DNA of 17,351 bases from NCBI GenBank assembly GCA_016189965.1, contig JACPRL010000052.1, positions 1 to 17,351 on the forward strand, written 5' to 3'. Positions 13,634-17,351 of this stretch are shown here, in pieces; within the stretch, counting starts at the first letter, position 1, and the number at the start of each line of letters is the position of its first letter. The DNA is from Acidobacteriota bacterium. Lineage in GTDB: Bacteria > Acidobacteriota > Terriglobia > Acidiferrales > 2-02-FULL-67-57. A program made the translations under genes and the position numbers. The notes beneath the pieces are model-generated. The model had not been told where the DNA came from. It ran no database searches and saw nothing but the letters and a program-made list of their open reading frames with translations.

Positions 13634-13777
13634 TCAGTGGGGCCGCCCGACCACCAGCCAGCAGACCAGGGCGTCCGCCAGGAGGAAGGCGGCCAAGAAC
13701 AGCAGTTCGCGCAGGGCACGGTCGAGCGAGGGGCGCACCGGGCCCAGAAGCCTGATTGTGAGCACTCGTCCTGCCAT
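13634..13777 (-). CDS. Probable 47-residue single-helix membrane peptide
   Basis: ATG 13777 to TGA 13634, ending 26 nt before the hybrid kinase start. Residues 15-24 are charged (RPSLDRALRE). They lead into a hydrophobic helix, LLFLAAFLLADALVCWLVV (25-43), and a GRPH tail. From residue 14 onwards 32 of 34 codons end in G or C, as in the neighbouring real genes, while the first 13 codons do not. The true start could therefore be the GTG at 13738. GGAAG lies before the ATG with rather short spacing. No homolog is known to me. If real, it could be a membrane partner of the otherwise soluble kinase (inference). Confidence 0.45.
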   Translation of the reverse strand: MAGRVLTIRLLGPVRPSLDRALRELLFLAAFLLADALVCWLVVGRPH

Positions 13778-13927
13778 GGCTTCCGGCCTAGCAGGCAACT
13801 CGCCACCAAGGCAGGGGGTAGGAGGTGCGGATTCAGCGAGTTAGGCGGAGCCCAGACGGGCGGCCGAGGGCCAGCGTTCCAAAACAGGAATCCCCTCCCC
13901 CATCAGGAATAAGGAGCGGAGGGAAAC

Positions 13928-15316
13928 CTAGGATTCCAGTTGGTATTCCTTGAGCTTGCGGTAGAGGGTGGTCTTGCCGATGCCGAGCAGGCGAGCAGCG
14001 AGGAGTTTATCGCCGCCAAGTTCCCCAAGCGCGTGGAGGATGGCGCGCTTTTCAAGCTCGCGGAGCGGCAGGACGCCTTGCGTAGGCGCGGCCGAGCCTG
14101 TGGCAGCCGGGGCTTGCAGGTTGGAGGGCAGGTCAACGGTGTGCAAGACGGGGCCGGCGCCCAGGGCGACGGCGCGCTCGATGACGTTTTCGAGCTCCCG
14201 CACATTGCCCGGCCAATCGTAGCCCATCAGGCGGTTCATCGCCTCCTCGGAGATGCTGCGCACCGGGCGGCCGGGCTCGGCGAAGCGCTCGAGGAAGAAG
14301 TTGACCAGCTGCGGGATGTCGCTCTTGCGCTCACGCAGCGGCGGAATGCGGATGGTCACGACGTTCAGGCGGTAAAAGAGGTCCTGGCGGAAGCGGCCCT
14401 CGCGGATGGCGGGCTCGAGGTTGCGGTTGGTGGCGGCGACGACGCGGACATCGAGCGGCAGGCGCTCGGTGCTGCCCACCGGCTTGATCTCCTTCTCCTG
14501 CAGGGCGCGCAGGAGCTTGGCCTGCAGGTCGGGCGGCAGCTCGGCGATTTCGTCGAAGAAGATGGTGCCGCCGTGGGCCATCTCGAGCAGACCGCGCTTG
14601 GAGCGCCCGGCGCCGGTGAAGGCGCCTTTGATGTAGCCGAACAGCTCGCTTTCAATCAGCGTCGGCACCAGGCCGGCGCAGTCGACCGGCACGAAGGGCT
14701 TCTCGCGGCGCGGGCCGAGGAAGTGGATCGAGCGCGCCACCAGCTCCTTGCCCGTGCCGCTCTCGCCCAGAATCAGCACCGGGTGGCGGCTCTGGCTCAC
14801 CTTGAGGATGAGCTTGTAGATGCGCTGCATCTTGGGCGAGGCGCCCACCAGGCCGCCGAAGCCGGGCCGGCCGCGCAACTGCTCGCGCAGCAGGCGGTTC
14901 TCATCGGTCAACTCGACCTCTTTCAAGGCGCGCTGCAGCTTGGCGCGCAGGTCGTCGACGTGGAAGGGCTTGGCCAGGTAGTCGTAAGCGCCGCGCTTGA
15001 TGGCTTCGACGGCGGTTTCGATGGAGCCGTAGCCGGTCATCAGGATGACTTCGACGTGCGGGTGGTCGCGCTTGAGGCGCTCGAGCAGAGCCATGCCGCC
15101 GCCTGCGGGCATGCGCAGGTCAACCAGCACCAAGTCCACCCGTTGCTGCTCGACCCGCTCCAGCGCTTCCTCGGTGGTGCCGGCGCGGAGCACGCGCAGG
15201 CCGAGCGCCTGGGCGACGTCTTCGCAGACATCGCAGACTGTAGGGTCGTCATCGGCCACCAGCAGCACGAAGCCGTCGGCTTCGGCCGCGGTGGCGCGTC
15301 GCGGAGCGGTAGACAT
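13928..15316 (-). CDS. NtrC-family sigma-54-dependent response regulator
   Basis: 462 residues from ATG 15316, preceded by GGGAGG 9 nt upstream; an earlier in-frame start at 15361 lacks such a site. A complete receiver (about 15-130) has Asp22-Asp23, Asp66 in LVDLRMP, Thr94 and Lys116. The AAA+ domain (about 155-390) has Walker A GESGTGK (184-190), the sigma-54-contacting loop GAFTGA (231-236), Walker B TIFFDEIAELP (251-261) and DWPGNVRELENVIERA (367-382). A Fis-type helix-turn-helix is at the C-terminus (GGDKLLAARLLGIGKTTLYR, 434-453). Phosphorylation should drive hexamer formation and ATP-dependent opening of sigma-54 promoters. It precedes the kinase gene by about 320 nt on the same strand and is its likely partner. 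It is divergent from thiO. I found no good sigma-54 promoter in this window, so its targets are probably elsewhere. Confidence 0.96.
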   Translation of the reverse strand: MSTAPRRATAAEADGFVLLVADDDPTVCDVCEDVAQALGLRVLRAGTTEEALERVEQQRVDLVLVDLRMPAGGGMALLERLKRDHPHVEVILMTGYGSIETAVEAIKRGAYDYLAKPFHVDDLRAKLQRALKEVELTDENRLLREQLRGRPGFGGLVGASPKMQRIYKLILKVSQSRHPVLILGESGTGKELVARSIHFLGPRREKPFVPVDCAGLVPTLIESELFGYIKGAFTGAGRSKRGLLEMAHGGTIFFDEIAELPPDLQAKLLRALQEKEIKPVGSTERLPLDVRVVAATNRNLEPAIREGRFRQDLFYRLNVVTIRIPPLRERKSDIPQLVNFFLERFAEPGRPVRSISEEAMNRLMGYDWPGNVRELENVIERAVALGAGPVLHTVDLPSNLQAPAATGSAAPTQGVLPLRELEKRAILHALGELGGDKLLAARLLGIGKTTLYRKLKEYQLES

Positions 15317-15581
15317 GGTCAGCACCCTCCCCAGCGTTTCGGCTGCTCTGCATCTCGCCAACCCGTGGGAGACGCTGCCGTAGGACAGAGCAACGTCAGT
15401 TCCGAAACGGAAACAACGGATTAGCCATAGGTTTTTGAAGCAGATAGCAGAGAATGGCAGCCAACCGTTTCACGTCAGGAATATTACCAGATTGAAACAA
15501 ATTCCCAAAATGGATTTTGGCACAGGGGAGATGGGCGGCTAGAAAAAGCTCCGCCTCCCCTTTCTGCTATGCTTCGAGCCG
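15317..15581. other. Divergent intergenic region between the response regulator and thiO
   Basis: 265 bp, AT-richer than the genes around it, especially 15410-15520. It must carry the promoter for thiO (plus) and probably that of the signalling cluster (minus). A minus-strand TAATAT (15486-15481) is a fair -10, but its -35 is weak. The palindrome at 15505-15520 lies where that -35 would be. Small inverted repeats TTCCG/CGGAA occur at 15400-15412. Confidence 0.5.
15505..15520. promoter_or_regulatory. 16-bp palindrome, possible operator
   Basis: CCAAAAT and ATTTTGG pair perfectly around GG. It overlaps the expected -35 position of a minus-strand TAATAT box and lies 62 nt before the thiO start, so a protein bound here could affect both genes. 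Which protein is unknown. Confidence 0.35.
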
Positions 15582-16673
15582 ATGGAAAACAGAGACATCG
15601 TCATCATCGGCGGAGGGATTATCGGCTGCGCGCTCGCGCTGCGGCTAGCGGAAGAGAAGCTGAAGGTTACGGTGCTGGAGCGGGGCGAGCCGGGCCGCGA
15701 GGCTAGCTGGGCCGCGGCGGGGATGCTGGCGCCGACCGCCGAAGAGGCGCACCAGCCGGGGGAGAGCGAGTTGGCGGCGGCGAGCGCACGACTCTACCCC
15801 ACCTGGGTGCAACGTCTGCGCGAGCTGTCCGGAATTGATGCAGGCTATCGCAGTGAAGGCACGCTGCTGGTTGCTTTCACGCCCGGGGAAGCCGAGCACC
15901 TGCGCCGTCTGCCGGGTGAGTGGCTCGCGGCGACCGAAGCGCGGCGGGAGGAGCCGGCACTGTCCGAGCGCGTGGTAGGAGCGGCGTATCTTCCGAGCGA
16001 CGTGCAGGTGGATAACCGGCGGCTGCTCGAAGCGGTGGTCGAGGCCGCCCGGCGCGCAGGGGTGGAGTTCTGCGGCGGGGTGAATGTCGCAGAAGTGGTT
16101 GTCGAGTCCGGGCGTGCGGTGGGCGTGCGGGTGGTCGAGAGCGCGAGGCTCGCGGCCGACATGGTGGTGAACGCCGCGGGCTGCTGGGCGGGCCAGTTGG
16201 GCGAGCTGGGCCGGCGGCTGACGCCAACGCGGCCCATTCGCGGGCAGATGATTGCGCTCGAGAGCTCCGGGGGCTCGCCAATACTGCAGCACGTGATGCG
16301 CTCAGCGCGGGGCTACATCGTGCCGCGCGGGGACCGCTTAATCCTGGGCAGCACGCTCGAGGACACGGGCTATGACAAGAGCCTGGCAGCGGCGGGGCTG
16401 CGGGGAATCCTGGCGGGGGCGATGGAGATGGTCCCGGCGCTGGGGAGTGCGCCGTTCCTCGAAGCCTGGGCGGGGCTGCGGCCGGACACGCCCGACCATT
16501 TACCGATTCTGGGCGCGACCGACGTGGAGAACTACTTCGTCGCCACCGGGCACTACCGCAACGGCATGCTGCTGGCGCCGATTACGGCCGAGCTGGTGGG
16601 CGACGTCATCCTCGGACGCAAGCCGTCGCTGGGGCTCGAACCCTTCAGCGCCTTCCGGTTTGCCCGCCGCTAG
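15582..16673 (+). CDS. thiO: Glycine oxidase ThiO (FAD-dependent)
   Basis: 363 residues, the usual length for the DAO/ThiO family. The FAD-binding fold opens with DIVIIGGGIIGCALALRLAE (5-24), including GGGIIG (10-15). It is followed by the acidic end of strand 2 (LERG) and REASWAAAGMLAP (39-51). The substrate end shows WAGLRPDTPDHLPILG, TGHYRNGMLLAPITAEL and a short C-terminal tail, all typical of ThiO. The enzyme oxidises glycine to dehydroglycine (iminoglycine) with H2O2 as by-product, supplying the thiazole half of thiamine. No other thi gene is in the window. The ATG at 15582 has no strong ribosome site but gives the expected N-terminus. Its stop shares CTAG with the stop of the converging gene. 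Other amine oxidases of the family are possible but less likely. Confidence 0.9.
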   Translation: MENRDIVIIGGGIIGCALALRLAEEKLKVTVLERGEPGREASWAAAGMLAPTAEEAHQPGESELAAASARLYPTWVQRLRELSGIDAGYRSEGTLLVAFTPGEAEHLRRLPGEWLAATEARREEPALSERVVGAAYLPSDVQVDNRRLLEAVVEAARRAGVEFCGGVNVAEVVVESGRAVGVRVVESARLAADMVVNAAGCWAGQLGELGRRLTPTRPIRGQMIALESSGGSPILQHVMRSARGYIVPRGDRLILGSTLEDTGYDKSLAAAGLRGILAGAMEMVPALGSAPFLEAWAGLRPDTPDHLPILGATDVENYFVATGHYRNGMLLAPITAELVGDVILGRKPSLGLEPFSAFRFARR

Positions 16674-17351
16674 GGTTGGGGCAGCGGGGGCGGGCCGTCG
16701 GGGATGTAGCCCTTGTAGACGTGCCCTTTGGTTTTTTCGGCGAACTCGGCGCGGATGGCCTCGCGCTCCGAAGCATCCTCGAACAGGTCCACCATCGTCG
16801 CCGCGAGCGTCTTGGCGGCCAGGACCAGCCCCTTATGCCCGATGGACATCCCGCCGGTGGCGACCACCGCCCAGGAATGCCAGGGGGCGTCTTTGGCAGC
16901 GGTGGTGACCGAGAGGTGGAGGGTGGGAACAATCCAACTGACGTCGGCCACGTCGGTCGAGCCGCCGGGCGGGTCTTCGGGCGGCGGGTCTTTGATGGGC
17001 TGGATGGAGCCGTCGACGCCCTTGGGTTCCTTGCCGGTGGCCCGCTGGATGGCGCGGGCGAATTCCTGCTCCTCCTCGGTGTACTCGATGGGGCCGAGCT
17101 GAATCAGGTTGGCGTTGAGGAGCCGGGCGCCCGTCATGTTCACCAGCATTTCGTAGTCGCCGCTCTGCATGGTCATTTGGGCTTCCACGTCGGCCATCAG
17201 CGCCGCGCCTTCGACCATCTTGCGCACACGCCCGAGCATCTCCTCCACCCCCGTGCGCTTGGAGTCACGCACCCAGCACCACAGCTTGGCGTACTCGGGG
17301 ACGACGTTGGGGACGTCGGCGCCTCGCACGATGGCGTAGTGGATGCGCGCC
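16670..17351 (-). CDS. M20-family amidohydrolase, AbgB-like (5' end outside the window)
   Basis: The C-terminal 226 residues or so of a protein that continues past the window edge: the frame stays open through RIHYAIVRGADVPNVVP, with no start needed inside. Motifs match the aminobenzoyl-glutamate utilization B type of M20 peptidase: DVPNVVPEYAKLWCWVRD, EYTEEEQEFARAIQ, STDVADVSWIVPT, PWHSW and GGMSIGHKGLVLAAKTLA. The His of PWHSW is in the region where this family has its last metal ligand. Enzymes of this type hydrolyse amide bonds of p-aminobenzoyl-glutamate or similar compounds; the substrate here is not known. The N-terminal metal site lies outside the window. The stop overlaps that of thiO (CTAG), tail to tail. 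Confidence 0.9.
   Translation of the reverse strand, partial: ARIHYAIVRGADVPNVVPEYAKLWCWVRDSKRTGVEEMLGRVRKMVEGAALMADVEAQMTMQSGDYEMLVNMTGARLLNANLIQLGPIEYTEEEQEFARAIQRATGKEPKGVDGSIQPIKDPPPEDPPGGSTDVADVSWIVPTLHLSVTTAAKDAPWHSWAVVATGGMSIGHKGLVLAAKTLAATMVDLFEDASEREAIRAEFAEKTKGHVYKGYIPDGPPPLPQP

Noticed and set aside
13552..13809. 85-codon minus-strand frame starting MVASCLLG upstream of the kinase
   Set aside because: Its composition (many Trp, Cys, Ser, Arg) is that of an out-of-frame reading; the overlapping 47-residue frame has better codon use.
13940..15424. 494-codon plus-strand frame opposite the NtrC-type regulator
   Set aside because: Antisense shadow rich in His, Gln, Ala and Val; the minus-strand protein has complete receiver, AAA+ and Fis domains.
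15514..15532. TTGGCAC motif, possible sigma-54 promoter
   Set aside because: The required GC of the -12 element at the right spacing is missing (AGATGG instead), so only half of the site matches.

Overview
The window is GC-rich DNA with dense genes and strong third-position GC. It most likely comes from an acidobacterium (Acidobacteriota), possibly an uncultured lineage. The best clue is the secreted VWA protein at 32-970, which has the layout of the acidobacterial 'VWFA-related' family. The pilin-like domain of the gene at 1936 and the many hairpin repeats between genes fit the same group. This assignment is inference; no rRNA or marker gene is present.

Layout. (1) 1-1677, minus strand: a MoaD-MoaE fusion (molybdopterin synthase), a VWA protein whose start overlaps the fusion's stop, and the first codons of a further gene. 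(2) 1936-3492, plus strand: a multispanning membrane protein ending in a pilin-like domain, a 250-bp gap with hairpins and a REP/BIME-like pair, and a degenerate receiver domain. (3) 3493-3964: a gene-free mosaic of inverted repeats. (4) 3965-5478, plus strand: an MFS exporter and a 50-residue zinc-ribbon protein. (5) 5641-6981, minus strand: a GAF-SpoIIE/PP2C phosphatase, divergent from a TPR protein at 7143-7721. (6) 7722-8168: a gene-free run of hairpins. (7) 8169-15316, minus strand: a signalling cluster, described below. (8) 15582-17351: glycine oxidase ThiO, and an AbgB-like M20 amidohydrolase that is cut by the window end and converges on thiO.

The signalling cluster is the most interesting part. 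In transcription order it encodes an NtrC-type sigma-54 response regulator, a probable 47-residue one-helix membrane peptide, a 984-residue soluble hybrid histidine kinase, a small protein with a pseudo-receiver and a histidine dimerization (DHp) domain but no ATPase domain, and a membrane-bound HAMP-GAF-GGDEF diguanylate cyclase. The last two genes overlap by ATGA, and the DHp-only gene starts 11 nt after the kinase stop. I infer a multistep phosphorelay in which the DHp-only protein may act as a Spo0B/ChpT-like phosphotransferase, with outputs to sigma-54 transcription and to c-di-GMP. The cyclase reading frame is broken by one missing base near 8492, either a real mutation or a sequencing or assembly error.

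The gaps between genes hold several families of short palindromes. One pair at 3074-3138 has GTAG heads and compensatory stem changes, the signature of REP elements. No transposase, CRISPR array, tRNA or rRNA was found.
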